Shown here: piece by piece, positions 42,289 to 51,096 of the stretch | Numbering within the stretch: the stretch's first letter is position 1 | How the letters are laid out: each line of letters begins with the position of its first letter | NCBI GenBank assembly: GCA_013205565.1 | Contig: JABMMM010000047.1 | Coordinates: forward strand, 1-64,000 | DNA length: 64,000 nucleotides | DNA from: Alcaligenaceae bacterium | Lineage (GTDB): Bacteria; Pseudomonadota; Gammaproteobacteria; Burkholderiales; Burkholderiaceae_B | Reading direction: 5' to 3' | Position numbers and translations under genes: made by a program | Notes under the pieces: generated by a model | Database searches by the model: none | Seen by the model: the letters and a program-made list of their open reading frames with translations, nothing else | What the model was told of the DNA's origin: nothing

Positions 42289-43866
42289 TTAAAAACTAGT
42301 TGGCCAGGCACGCATGAGGTGCTGCCCGATCCCATTGGTGATTGATAAATGATGCACCTCTAAAGTACGGATGAGGTAATCGCGGGTATGTTCGGGTCGG
42401 ATGACTGATTGCAAAGCATAGATCGACGCGGCATCCCAAACCTGACTGTCTTTGTTCATGGCAGCAAAGGCTTCAGAAAAGCCAGGGGTCCCTGGCTCTA
42501 AGCCATGAACGACTTTTACACCAAACTGCGGATCCATAAAACTAATTTCTGCAGTTGGCCAGGCAATCACTTCATCAGAGTTGCGACCGCCCCCCATGTT
42601 TAAGTAGGCTTGGCCATAGGTTTTTCGTAAGAGCACAGAAATTTTTGGTACGGTTGTGAGCGCCAACGCATTCATAAAATTCATAATCTTGCCTGGTGCA
42701 CGATTACGTTCGGCTGTTGTGCCAATTAAAAAGCCTGGAGTGTCGACAAACATAATCAGTGGAATATTGAAAGAATCACAGAGCACAATGAAGCTTGTGA
42801 TTTTTTCACAGGCATCGGTATCCATGGCGCCGCCTTTTACCAAGGGATTATTGCCAATGATGCCGACGGTTTGTCCGTTCAAGCGCGCAAGACCCGTCGT
42901 GACAACTTTGCCGAAACGAGCTTTGAGTTCAAAAAAACTATCTTGATCGACAATCGTGCGAATGATTTTTCGGACATCGTAGACTTGCGTTCGTCGGGCG
43001 GGCAAAAGGTTCACGATGTCTGCCATCTGCGCCCCCGAACCGGGCGGCACCGCGCGCACGGGCGCAGTTTCGCGATGATGACTCGGCAAATAGCTCAAGA
43101 AACTTTTGATCGCGGTTAAAGCCTCTTCATCGGTATCCACAACCATATCGGCAAAGCCTGTGACTTCGGCATGAAGCTTCCAGCCGCCCATCTCTTGGGC
43201 GTCGATTTGCTCTCCGGTTGCTAACTCGGCGAGCAAGGGGCTTGATACCGCCAAGATTGCCCCTTTTCTGATGACGTTAAAGTCGGACAGCACCGAATAC
43301 CATGACGAAGAACCGTACGAGTATCCCAGCGTGGCTGCGGCCCAAGGTGTCTCGCGCGTGCGTTGATACTGCAAACCGTCATTGCCTAATAAGGCGCCCA
43401 TACCTTTGGCACCCATATGATCAGGCATACGCGCCCCTGAAGATTCGCCCAAAAAAACCATTGGCATGCCACGCTGTGTCGCAACGCGTTTAAGGTGGGC
43501 GAGTTTTTTTCCGTTCGTTGCGCTTGATGATGAACCCATGACCGTAAAGTCATTTGCCGCGATTGCAGTTTCACGACCGCTGATTTTTCCGAAGCCTGTC
43601 ACCTTGCCGTCTGCAGGTGTTTTATCGCGATCAGCCCAATTTGAGGCTGAGGTACCAAAAAGACCTGATTCAATAAATGTGTCGGGATCGCAAAGATAGT
43701 CGATGCGCTGCCTGGCGTTTAATATCCCTGCCTTGGTGCGTTTGCTTAATTTCTTTTCGCCCCCCATCGCTTTGGCGCGTGTAACGCGGGCATCGTAATC
43801 ATCCATCAAATCAGCGAAAGTTGCCTGCGTGGGTTCGGCGATGGTTTTGGTCACAGGCGAGGTCAT
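42289..43866 (-). CDS. acyl-CoA carboxyltransferase (beta-subunit type), copy 1
   Basis: This 525-residue subunit has the same double crotonase layout as the second copy: DGKVTGFGKISGRETAIAANDFTVMG, LGESSGARMPDHMG (first half), GIIGNNPLVKGGAMDTDACEKI, IPLIMFVDTPGFLIGT (second half). It differs widely from the second copy, so the two probably act on different acyl-CoAs. It begins ATG 43866, 9 bp after the CoA-transferase gene's stop. Expected role is carboxyl transfer with biotin; which direction cannot be read. Confidence 0.9.
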   Translation of the reverse strand: MTSPVTKTIAEPTQATFADLMDDYDARVTRAKAMGGEKKLSKRTKAGILNARQRIDYLCDPDTFIESGLFGTSASNWADRDKTPADGKVTGFGKISGRETAIAANDFTVMGSSSSATNGKKLAHLKRVATQRGMPMVFLGESSGARMPDHMGAKGMGALLGNDGLQYQRTRETPWAAATLGYSYGSSSWYSVLSDFNVIRKGAILAVSSPLLAELATGEQIDAQEMGGWKLHAEVTGFADMVVDTDEEALTAIKSFLSYLPSHHRETAPVRAVPPGSGAQMADIVNLLPARRTQVYDVRKIIRTIVDQDSFFELKARFGKVVTTGLARLNGQTVGIIGNNPLVKGGAMDTDACEKITSFIVLCDSFNIPLIMFVDTPGFLIGTTAERNRAPGKIMNFMNALALTTVPKISVLLRKTYGQAYLNMGGGRNSDEVIAWPTAEISFMDPQFGVKVVHGLEPGTPGFSEAFAAMNKDSQVWDAASIYALQSVIRPEHTRDYLIRTLEVHHLSITNGIGQHLMRAWPTSF

Positions 43867-43875
43867 CCGAGGTCC

Positions 43876-45120
43876 TTATTCTAGGTGCTGCGAAGGGTCG
43901 CAGTACACAATTTTTAACGCGCTGAGTCGTTGAATTTCTGCATCATTGAGTGCGAGCAAAGCGCCCAATACTTGCCGAGTATCTTGTCCAATACGACGTC
44001 CTGCATGGCGAATTTCGCCAGGCGTATCAGACAAGCGAGGTACGACCGTAGCCATTGCAATCGTGCCAAGTTTTTCGTCAGGCGCGTGGACGATCGAGCC
44101 TCGCGCTTTGTAGTGAGGATCTTTAAAGATATCTGCAATCGTGAAAATTCGAGAGGCCGGCACACCGGCGTCTTCAAGTTTTTTTTCGAGTTCGCTTAAA
44201 GGCAGGCTCGCTGTCCAGCGCGCGATGAATTCATCAAGGGCCGCATCGTTTTGACCGCGAGCAGTGGCCAGTGCAAAGCGCGGGTCGCTTGCGAGCTCGG
44301 GTTGGCCCATCACTTTGCATAGGCGAGCAAATACGGCTTGACCCATCGCTGTGATGTGTATGAACTCTTGATCCGCAGAAATGTAGAGATTGTTTGGAGT
44401 GCTTTCAGGTAACCGCGAGCCCGTTCGATTGGCGATGTGTCCGAGCTTATCGAAGGCCGGGATCCAGGGCTCCATAAAACTGAAGGCAGACTCATAGAGT
44501 GCTGAGTCGATGACTTGCCCACGCCCAGTGTGTTGACGAGCCAAGACAGCCATCGTGACGCCAAAAGCTGAATATAAGCCAGTAATGTAATCAGTCATTG
44601 ATACCGAAACCCGCGACGGGGGTGAGCCAGGATCGCCCGTCAGATGCCGTAGGCCGCTGAGTGCTTCTCCTATGACACCGTACCCTGCGCGTTGACTATA
44701 CGGACCTTGTTGCCCGTAGCCACTAATCCTGACCATAATGAGACCAGGATTTAAGACGCTAAGCACCTCATAACCTAAGCCCCATTCTTCCATGCGACCA
44801 GGTCGAAAATTTTCAACCACAATGTCACTTTTTTCAATCAGCTGCTTAACGAGTTGTTGGCCTTGAGGCTGCCTCAGGTCAAGCGAGATGAGTTGCTTGT
44901 TGCGCAAGAGGCTCGCAGCATAAAGCGATTGACCTTCGAAGCGCTTCCCCATTGTACGCAGTGGATCGCCTTCGGCGGCTTCGACCTTGATGACCTCCGC
45001 ACCAAAGTCGGCCAGTAATCGTGCGCAAAAAGGCCCCGCGATTGTTGAGCCGAGCTCGATGACGCGAAGGCCGGCGAGGGGGCCGCCTGTTGTTTTTGAT
45101 GAAGGCGCAGAAAGAGGCAT
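43876..45120 (-). CDS. class III CoA-transferase (CaiB/BaiF family)
   Basis: The 414-residue protein has LAGLRVIELGSTIAGPFCARLL (15-36), ISGYGQQGPYSQRAGY and catalytic Asp177 in SMTDYITGLYSAFG. It is the first enzyme gene of the operon and would activate an acid as its CoA thioester for the carboxyltransferases. It starts 12 bp after the GntR gene's stop, so all six genes from the regulator to the ABC binding protein read as one transcript. The order fits acid activation followed by carboxyl transfer. Acid identity unknown. Confidence 0.92.
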   Translation of the reverse strand: MPLSAPSSKTTGGPLAGLRVIELGSTIAGPFCARLLADFGAEVIKVEAAEGDPLRTMGKRFEGQSLYAASLLRNKQLISLDLRQPQGQQLVKQLIEKSDIVVENFRPGRMEEWGLGYEVLSVLNPGLIMVRISGYGQQGPYSQRAGYGVIGEALSGLRHLTGDPGSPPSRVSVSMTDYITGLYSAFGVTMAVLARQHTGRGQVIDSALYESAFSFMEPWIPAFDKLGHIANRTGSRLPESTPNNLYISADQEFIHITAMGQAVFARLCKVMGQPELASDPRFALATARGQNDAALDEFIARWTASLPLSELEKKLEDAGVPASRIFTIADIFKDPHYKARGSIVHAPDEKLGTIAMATVVPRLSDTPGEIRHAGRRIGQDTRQVLGALLALNDAEIQRLSALKIVYCDPSQHLE

Positions 45121-45132
45121 CGCGGGTTCTCT

Positions 45133-45867
45133 TTAAAGTACGTATTTAATGTATCGAGTTAAAAACGCTTTGGCGTTGCGAATATTGGCTCGACGCAAGC
45201 GTTCGGCTTCATCGCAGTCGCCTCGGCACAGAGCCTCGAGTGTGGCGCGATGTTCGATCACGCCGACTTCGCCTCGTCCGGGCAGTAGAACAATGCGGCG
45301 AATCAAGACTTGAGTTTTCTCGTAAATATTATCCAAAGCGAGGGTGAGCTCTGGATTATTGGCAGCTTGAATGCAGCGTCGCCTGAATTGATCATAGACT
45401 TCGGTGTAGGTGTCAAAGTCGCCTTGTTTGACCGCGTCAACGACGGGCCCAGAAAAAGCGGTCAATAAATCACGCCAAGACGCGGGGTCGGTATTCTGAC
45501 AAGCGAGCCTGCAGCAAAGCCCCTCTAGCACTTCGCGCACATCATAAATATGGAAAACCTGAGTGGGATCGAGCCGTGCCACCATCGCGCCGCGGTTGGG
45601 TGTGCGTTCGATCAGCCCCCGTTGCTCGAGCGCTAAGAACGCATCGCGCACGCGTGTGCGTGGAATCTTAAATTCTTGAGCCAGATCGTATTCGTTGAGC
45701 TTGGCGCCAGGCGCGAGTTCGTAGGTGGCGATGCGGTCGCGCAAAATCTGCAAGATAGTAGGCGCCAGTGCGGCCGATGACTGTGCCGCGTTTCTGATAG
45801 AACCCGATCGTTGCTGGGCAGCCACGGCGGCAGTTTTTGGCTTTGCGGGAACGATCGCTTTAGGCAT
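45133..45867 (-). CDS. GntR-family transcriptional regulator with FCD ligand domain
   Basis: The 244-residue protein has a winged helix-turn-helix (LAPGAKLNEYDLAQEFKIPRTRVRDAFLALEQRGLIERTPNRGAMVARLD, about 50-100) and an all-helical FCD domain with conserved Asp/Arg and His residues (VYDVREVLEGLCCRLA; EHRATLEALCRGDCDEAERLRRANIRNAKAFL). FCD regulators bind a small carboxylate and release the operator. It lies at the head of the carboxyltransferase operon and faces the divergent amidase operon, so it probably controls both. The N-terminal 45 residues, rich in Ala and Gln, have no known fold. Confidence 0.92.
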   Translation of the reverse strand: MPKAIVPAKPKTAAVAAQQRSGSIRNAAQSSAALAPTILQILRDRIATYELAPGAKLNEYDLAQEFKIPRTRVRDAFLALEQRGLIERTPNRGAMVARLDPTQVFHIYDVREVLEGLCCRLACQNTDPASWRDLLTAFSGPVVDAVKQGDFDTYTEVYDQFRRRCIQAANNPELTLALDNIYEKTQVLIRRIVLLPGRGEVGVIEHRATLEALCRGDCDEAERLRRANIRNAKAFLTRYIKYVL

Positions 45868-45899
45868 CAGGTGTGTGACAGAAGAATTATTTTGTTTTT

Positions 45900-46060
45900 C
45901 GACTATTTAGTTAACTATATTATTTCAAATTGGTTAATAATTTTAATATTTATGTAACATATTGATTATTTTGATAATTATTTTATGAGGTCTCTCAAAG
46001 TCAGCAATATATTTTCAATATAAAACTGCAAAATAAGCATTAAGTCAAGGCTGACTTTGG
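45900..46060. promoter_or_regulatory. AT-rich divergent control region of the two catabolic operons
   Basis: The 244-bp gap between the GntR gene and the Bug receptor gene is far richer in A/T than the flanks, with many TTAAT, AATATT and ATAATT runs. It must hold both promoters and the GntR operators. I looked for the TnGTnnnACnA type of half-site palindrome and found no convincing full copy. No gene is present here. Confidence 0.6.
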
Positions 46061-46111
46061 TCGTGCTAGCATCAATGATTCGTCGCTTAGCTGTCATCTA
46101 AAGGGGTCGTC

Positions 46112-47071
46112 ATGTTCAGGTGCTTATTTGATCGATTTTTGCTTGGTCTGCTTTTAGTGAGCTGTTGCAATTTGTCGTTCGCTGACACTGTTTGGCCCAA
46201 AGCGCCGGTCCATATCGTGGTGCCGTTTCCCCCAGGTGGCAGTAACGACGTGATCGCTCGTCGTCTGTCCGCACGTTTGACCCAAACGCTTGGTCAACCC
46301 GTCATTGTTGAAAACAAAGGCGGTGGAGCCGGCTCGATCGGCGCGCAGGCAGTCGCGATATCGCCCGCTGATGGCTACACATTTTTATTTGTTTCGAGCT
46401 CACTCGCAACGGCCTCTGCCGTGCAAAAGACACCCTATGATCCTGCCAGATCTTTCGCTGCCGTGGCGCGGGTCGCCCGTGCGCCGTTTATCATTTTGAC
46501 GCGCACCGGCTTTGGGCCTAAGTCCGTGCCCGAATTGGTTGCTTATGCTCGAGCCAACCCCGGCAAAATTAACTACGGTAGCGCAGGCCCCGGTGATACC
46601 ACTCAAATGGCGACCGAATTATTTAACGAGACAGTGGGAGTAAAAATGACCGCTGTGCCCTACAAGGGAATCGCGCCTGCCCAGTTAGACTTAATTGCGG
46701 GTCGACTAGATTTGATCGTGACCACGATGGCCTCGGTAAAAGGAACTGCGGCCGACCAGCTGCCAAAACTGGCGTTTACCGGCGAGGCCCGAGAGCCTGA
46801 CATGCCTCAGATTCCCACCGTTGCCGAGGCAGGGATACCGTATGCGGTCGATGTGTGGTGGGGGGTGTTCGCACCTGCCGCTGTGCCTGTTGCAGTGCGC
46901 GACAAAATGAACCGAGAAATTAATTCAATCCTGATCGAGCCTGATTTTGTGGCTTTTTTAAAGAATGCGGGCGCCTCAGCCGCACCTACAACACCTGCAG
47001 CCTTTCAAGAAATTTTGATTAAAGATGTCGAACGCTGGAATATCATTGCCAAGCGCGCAGGGGTTCAGTAG
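46112..47071 (+). CDS. Bug/TctC family tripartite tricarboxylate transporter receptor
   Basis: A 319-residue periplasmic receptor. The signal peptide (FLLGLLLVSCCNLSFA) is followed by VPFPPGGSNDVIARRLSA, VENKGGGAGSIGAQ, SPADGYTFLF and YKGIAPAQLDLIAGRLDL. It begins the operon that continues with the small protein, amidase, isochorismatase-fold hydrolase and CitE-like lyase, so its ligand is likely the amide or imide those enzymes degrade. Ribosome binding site is weak (AAAGGGG at 46100). No TctAB genes nearby. Confidence 0.92.
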   Translation: MFRCLFDRFLLGLLLVSCCNLSFADTVWPKAPVHIVVPFPPGGSNDVIARRLSARLTQTLGQPVIVENKGGGAGSIGAQAVAISPADGYTFLFVSSSLATASAVQKTPYDPARSFAAVARVARAPFIILTRTGFGPKSVPELVAYARANPGKINYGSAGPGDTTQMATELFNETVGVKMTAVPYKGIAPAQLDLIAGRLDLIVTTMASVKGTAADQLPKLAFTGEAREPDMPQIPTVAEAGIPYAVDVWWGVFAPAAVPVAVRDKMNREINSILIEPDFVAFLKNAGASAAPTTPAAFQEILIKDVERWNIIAKRAGVQ

Positions 47072-47105
47072 GGCGGAGGGTGTCAAAACGCAGCAAGAGG
47101 GCCAT

Positions 47106-47348
47106 ATGTCTGACTCAAAACAACAAGAGATCGCTTCGATGAAAAACGCTTTGCAAGCAACGGCAAAGCGGTTGCATGCAATTGAATCGCGTTCGGATGT
47201 CGAACAAATCGCAGCAGAAGTCTTGCGACTCAACGATGCGGTACGTGCTGGTGCGAACGGCCGACTTCACTACGGTGACCATCCGCAAGATTTTGCGCAA
47301 GCCTTATTGTTTCATTCAGACGCTACTAACGGCAAGAGCAGCGAATGA
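47106..47348 (+). CDS. small protein linked to the amidase (GatC/AtzG-like by context)
   Basis: This 80-residue protein is mostly helical (KQQEIASMKNALQATAKRLHAIESRSDVEQIAAEVLRL region) and ends with LHYGDHPQDFAQAL. Its length and location immediately before an amidase, whose ATG overlaps its stop by 4 bp, resemble GatC before GatA and AtzG before AtzE, small subunits needed for stability of those amidases. I do not recognise the sequence as either, so the assignment rests on context. ATG 47106 is the first start outside the Bug receptor; the frame upstream overlaps that gene and is not coding. Confidence 0.65.
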   Translation: MSDSKQQEIASMKNALQATAKRLHAIESRSDVEQIAAEVLRLNDAVRAGANGRLHYGDHPQDFAQALLFHSDATNGKSSE

Positions 47349-48796
47349 CTATAGAGCTCTTAGACAAAAGTGCTTTACTCGAGCAATCGATCACCCAGAT
47401 TGGTCAGGTGCTGCGTCGCGGCGAGACGTCGTCGGTGCAACTGACTCAAACGGCCCTTGCCCGTGCCCGACAAGTTGGACCCCAAATAAATGCCTTTATC
47501 GAGCTCAGAGAAGAGCAGGCGCTTGAGCAAGCGCAGACGCTTGATCGCGAGGCGGCGCAAGGCCGCTGGCGTGGCCCGCTACACGGCGTGCCTCTGGCTC
47601 ACAAAGATTGTTTTGAGCGACAAGGGTTACCCACCACGGTCGGCTCAAAAGTGACGGGTACAGCTTTGGGCACGCGTACCGCGACTGCGCTCTCTCTGCT
47701 TGAGCAAGCTGGCGCCGTTGATTTGGGGCCCCTTGGTATGAATGAAATGGTGGCCGGGCCGACCGGGCAAAATCCGCATTTTGGAGACTGCCGCAACAGT
47801 TGGGACACTGAGCGAATCTCTGGAGGCTCCTCCAGCGGTTCGGGCGCGGCCGTTGGTGCTGCAGTGGTCTACGGCTCGCTAGGCTCCGATACGGGAGGTT
47901 CGATCCGTTTGCCCGCATCAATGAATGGTTTGTTTGGCTTGAAGCCGACCTACGGCAGAGTATCGCGAGCGGGTTGTTTTCCCCGCGCCTTTTCGCTCGA
48001 TTGCGTGGGTCCGCTCACGCGTTCGGCGCAAGATTGTGCCTTGATATTGCAAGCGGTCGCCGGTAGCGATGCCAGGGACGCCTCAAGTGCGGTGGCCCCC
48101 GTGCCTGACTACCCGAGCCTGCTTGAATCGGCTGCGCTGGGTAGTCGTGTCGGAGTGTTATCAGGCATCACAAGCTATCACCCAGAGATAGAAGAGGGCT
48201 TAGAGTGTTGGCTTCAGATCGTACACAGATGCTTTGGCCGCGTTGATCGTGTTGTATCAGACGAAATCAAGACCTGTTACGCCATGGCAGATGTTTTTTC
48301 AAAAGTCGAAGCGGCAACCTTACATGGTGATTGGATGCGTGAGCGCGCCAAGCTGTATTCGCAGGCTGTTTTTTCGCGTACTGAGCCGGGCTTGCATATA
48401 CCGGCAGTCCGTTATCTTGAAGCCTTGCAAATGCGTGCAAAGATTTTGAATGATTTTTTGATGCACACCATGAAGAATTTTGATGTGCTGCTGTGTCCGA
48501 CCATGCCGATTCCGGTGCCAACGCGAGAAGAGGCTGATGTTGAAAGTGCTGGTCGAGTGTTTGGTGTGGTGGCCGCTTTAACACCACTGACACGGCCTTT
48601 TAGTTACTTAGGCCTGCCGGTATTGACCATGCCGATGGGCTGTGATCAGAGAGGGCTGCCCATGGGCGTGCAGTTAGTTGGGCGTCCGTTTGGCGAGGCG
48701 CGGCTGTTATCGATGGCACATCTTTTAGAAGTGCAAAGCGGCTGGGATCGCTTAGCCCGACTGCGGCACGCTCAGCAATTAAAAGGCAAAACATAA
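47345..48796 (+). CDS. amidase signature family amidohydrolase
   Basis: The 483-residue protein has the complete catalytic set: Lys87 (HKDCF), cis-Ser162 in ISGGSSSGSG and nucleophile Ser186 in GSDTGGSIRLPAS. The family hydrolyses amides, ureido compounds or esters. GatA-like and AtzE-like members work with small partners, and such a protein is encoded just upstream, so a two-subunit enzyme is likely. A general amide to acid plus ammonia reaction fits the neighbouring isochorismatase-fold hydrolase. Its stop overlaps the next start by 1 bp. Substrate unknown. Confidence 0.9.
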   Translation: MTIELLDKSALLEQSITQIGQVLRRGETSSVQLTQTALARARQVGPQINAFIELREEQALEQAQTLDREAAQGRWRGPLHGVPLAHKDCFERQGLPTTVGSKVTGTALGTRTATALSLLEQAGAVDLGPLGMNEMVAGPTGQNPHFGDCRNSWDTERISGGSSSGSGAAVGAAVVYGSLGSDTGGSIRLPASMNGLFGLKPTYGRVSRAGCFPRAFSLDCVGPLTRSAQDCALILQAVAGSDARDASSAVAPVPDYPSLLESAALGSRVGVLSGITSYHPEIEEGLECWLQIVHRCFGRVDRVVSDEIKTCYAMADVFSKVEAATLHGDWMRERAKLYSQAVFSRTEPGLHIPAVRYLEALQMRAKILNDFLMHTMKNFDVLLCPTMPIPVPTREEADVESAGRVFGVVAALTPLTRPFSYLGLPVLTMPMGCDQRGLPMGVQLVGRPFGEARLLSMAHLLEVQSGWDRLARLRHAQQLKGKT

Positions 48797-49482
48797 TGAC
48801 GACTTGGGATTCTTATTTAAGCGAGCAAGACCGCGCTGTTTTAGCGCGTGGAAAATTCGGGCGACGCATGGGCTTTGGAAACAAACCTGCGGTGATCGTG
48901 ATTGATGCGCAAAAGTATATGGTTGGTGAGGCTGGCCATGACCAGCACTGGCCTTCGAGTTGTGGCGAGGTTGGTCGGCTGGCGGTACACCAAATTGTCA
49001 AAGTGGTGCAGGCGGCGCAGGCTGCGCAGGTCCCTTGTTTTTTTACCTTATTCGAGATCGATCGTTCTGGCAACGACATGGGGATCTATCGAAATAAGCG
49101 TGATTTACTGGATTCAGAGCATTGGTGTCTGGCGGGCTCGGTTGGCGCAGAATTAGTTGAACAATTAAGCCCATGTTCGCGCGATATTGTTTTTGTTAAA
49201 AAGAAACCGAGTGGTTTTCACGGTACGCCTTTGTTAGGGTATTTGCTTGAGCGAGGCATTGATACAGTCATTATCGTGGGCGGAGCCACGAGTAATTGTA
49301 TTCGTGCGACAGTGTTTGATGCGGCTTCATATAATCTTCGCGCAATCGTCGCACAAGAGGCTGTATTCGATCGAATCCCGGTATCGCACGCGATCTCTTT
49401 ATTTGATATGGATCGCCAATTTGCCGATGTGACTGCCGTGGCCGAGGTGGTGCAGTACTTAAATACTTATTCAAAAAAGTAA
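48796..49482 (+). CDS. isochorismatase-family cysteine hydrolase
   Basis: The 228-residue protein has the family triad: Asp37 (VIVIDAQKYM), a Lys at about 136 (KKKPSGFHGT) and Cys168 in GGATSNCIRATVFDA, with the conserved cis-peptide GGA before it. Relatives include N-carbamoylsarcosine amidase, maleamate amidase and nicotinamidase, which cleave amides or ureides. It would follow the amidase in a two-step deamination. I cannot choose between maleamate-type and other substrates. The gene overlaps the amidase stop and is followed 18 bp later by the CitE-like gene. Confidence 0.87.
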   Translation: MTTWDSYLSEQDRAVLARGKFGRRMGFGNKPAVIVIDAQKYMVGEAGHDQHWPSSCGEVGRLAVHQIVKVVQAAQAAQVPCFFTLFEIDRSGNDMGIYRNKRDLLDSEHWCLAGSVGAELVEQLSPCSRDIVFVKKKPSGFHGTPLLGYLLERGIDTVIIVGGATSNCIRATVFDAASYNLRAIVAQEAVFDRIPVSHAISLFDMDRQFADVTAVAEVVQYLNTYSKK

Positions 49483-49500
49483 AATTTAAAGGTCAGAGGC

Positions 49501-50364
49501 ATGCGCAGCAAATTATTTGTACCCGCCTCACGCCCTGAGCTGTTTGCAAAAGCGCTATCTAGCGCAGCCGATGCAATATCTTTTGATCTTGAAGATGCCG
49601 TCGAAGAAAGCCGTAAGCCAGCTGCGCGCGTGGCCTTACAGAATCTTTTTAAAGAGGATTTGTCGGCAAATCAGAAATTGATTGTGGTGCGGATCAATGC
49701 GATTGAGACACCTCATTTTTTAGCAGACCTTGACGCCATCGTCTGCGCAGCAACGCAGGTGATTAATATTCCGATGGTAGAGGATCCAGCTACCATCAGA
49801 GCCGCTGCCGAGGCGCTTGAAAAATTTGAGTCTCAACGAGGGCTCACGAGACCGATCAGGATTTTGGTCAATATAGAGTCACCAAAAGGGTTAAGGCGTG
49901 CCGCAGAACTAGCGGGCGCGCACTCTCGCGTGGTTGGTTTGCAAATTGGCTTTGGCGACTTGTTCGCGCCCCTTGGGATCGCGTCATGCGAACCGGCTGC
50001 TTTGCAAGCCGTGCGCGTCGCCGTACGCTTTGCCGCAGGCGAGGCGGGCGTTCATGCCTACGATGGCGCGTTTGTTGATATCGCGAATCCCGAAGCCTTC
50101 AAGCTTGACGCTCAAGCTGCACAACGCTTAGGCTTTATGGGTAAGAGCTGTATTCATCCCTCTCAAATCGCGCTTGCCAACGAGGTTTTTCGGCCAAGCG
50201 ATGCCGCGATTGCGCACGCTGTGCGCGTGCTCGAGACCACGAGTCAAAAGTTGGCAGCTGGGGTGGGGGCCTTTGTTGTCGATGGCCGCTTGATTGATGG
50301 CCCCTTTATTACCGAGGCTGAGCATACGGTGGCGCTTGCTAAGCGCTTAGGATTGTTGGCCTAG
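49501..50364 (+). CDS. CitE/HpcH-like CoA-ester lyase
   Basis: The 287-residue TIM-barrel protein has the acyl-CoA lyase motifs SKLFVPASRPELFAKAL, ISFDLEDAVEESRK (metal and substrate acids) and GKSCIHPSQI. It resembles the beta subunit of citrate lyase and stand-alone (S)-citramalyl-CoA or malyl-CoA lyases, which split a 3-hydroxy acyl-CoA to acetyl-CoA or glyoxylate plus a keto acid. It closes the amidase operon and would feed its product into central metabolism. AGGTCAGAGG precedes ATG 49501. Precise acyl chain not determinable. Confidence 0.9.
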   Translation: MRSKLFVPASRPELFAKALSSAADAISFDLEDAVEESRKPAARVALQNLFKEDLSANQKLIVVRINAIETPHFLADLDAIVCAATQVINIPMVEDPATIRAAAEALEKFESQRGLTRPIRILVNIESPKGLRRAAELAGAHSRVVGLQIGFGDLFAPLGIASCEPAALQAVRVAVRFAAGEAGVHAYDGAFVDIANPEAFKLDAQAAQRLGFMGKSCIHPSQIALANEVFRPSDAAIAHAVRVLETTSQKLAAGVGAFVVDGRLIDGPFITEAEHTVALAKRLGLLA

Positions 50365-50390
50365 TTCGTGCACGCGCAAACGCGAAGGGT

Positions 50391-51008
50391 CTAAACAATC
50401 GTCAATACGTCAGCTACCGGCAAGCGTGGTTTTTGCGGCCAATTGCCGGGTGCGGCGTAGCCCACTGCAACCAACATTGCCGGAATGTCGTTGGCTGAGA
50501 GTTTGAATTCACGCGCGACGTCAGCGGGTACGAAGCCGATCATGGGGCCGCTGACTAAGCCCATGCCTTGCGCAGCCAACATCAACGTCATGGCGCCCAT
50601 TGAGGCCGAACGAATCGCTTCGTCGCGTTGGCGTTGTGGATTATTTTCGTGCCCACCGGCGGCCATCGCGACCCAGCTATCGTGCGTAGCTTGATCGATG
50701 AGCCCTGCAGCGACCGACGGTTTGAGGGCGCGCGCGAGCGTCTTATGCGCCTCAAGCGTGCCACAAACAATGAAAGTTACCGAAGCATCGACAACCTTTT
50801 GTTGACCATACGAGGCGGCTTTTAAGCGCTCTTTGGCCTCAGGGGATTGCACGGCGATGAATTTCCAGTTCTGAAAATTGAAGGCGGTGGGTGCACAGGT
50901 GGCGAGCCGAACCAACTCTTGAATTTGTGTAGCACTGAGTGTTTTGACTGGATCAAATTGGTTAGCTGAAATGCGTTGTTCGATTACGTTTTGAATTGAA
51001 TCAGTCAT
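50391..51008 (-). CDS. nitroreductase family FMN protein
   Basis: The 205-residue protein starts with VIEQRISANQFDP, then APTAFNFQNWKFIAV (FMN binding region) and ends with VAVGYAAPGNWPQKPRLP. It has the usual length of the family. It is distinct from the copy at 18339 (different N- and C-terminal ends). It may protect against quinones or nitroaromatics. It is convergent with the CitE-like gene (27 bp gap) and precedes the dehydrogenase gene on the same strand, with 88 bp between, so is probably its own unit or a read-through partner. Confidence 0.87.
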   Translation of the reverse strand: MTDSIQNVIEQRISANQFDPVKTLSATQIQELVRLATCAPTAFNFQNWKFIAVQSPEAKERLKAASYGQQKVVDASVTFIVCGTLEAHKTLARALKPSVAAGLIDQATHDSWVAMAAGGHENNPQRQRDEAIRSASMGAMTLMLAAQGMGLVSGPMIGFVPADVAREFKLSANDIPAMLVAVGYAAPGNWPQKPRLPVADVLTIV

Positions 51009-51096
51009 ATTGTCATTTTTAAAAAAAGGGGAGGATAAAAGATAAATGGCAATCGACTCAAGAAAATCGCTTGACCAGTTTAGCTTGTTTGGGTCG

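Noticed and set aside
45900..46060. AT-rich stretch as a horizontally acquired island edge
   Set aside because: Only the intergenic region is AT-rich; genes on both sides show base and codon use like the rest of the window, so a promoter region explains it better.
47025..47105. Upstream extension of the small amidase partner
   Set aside because: It lies inside the Bug receptor gene in another frame; ATG 47106 is the first start outside that gene and gives a compact helical protein.
48796..49482. Specific assignment as maleamate amidase (NicF) of nicotinate breakdown
   Set aside because: Maleate-isomerase-like genes occur in the window, but far away (23784 and 60638), and no NicA/B/C/D/X gene is present. 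Family level only is supported.
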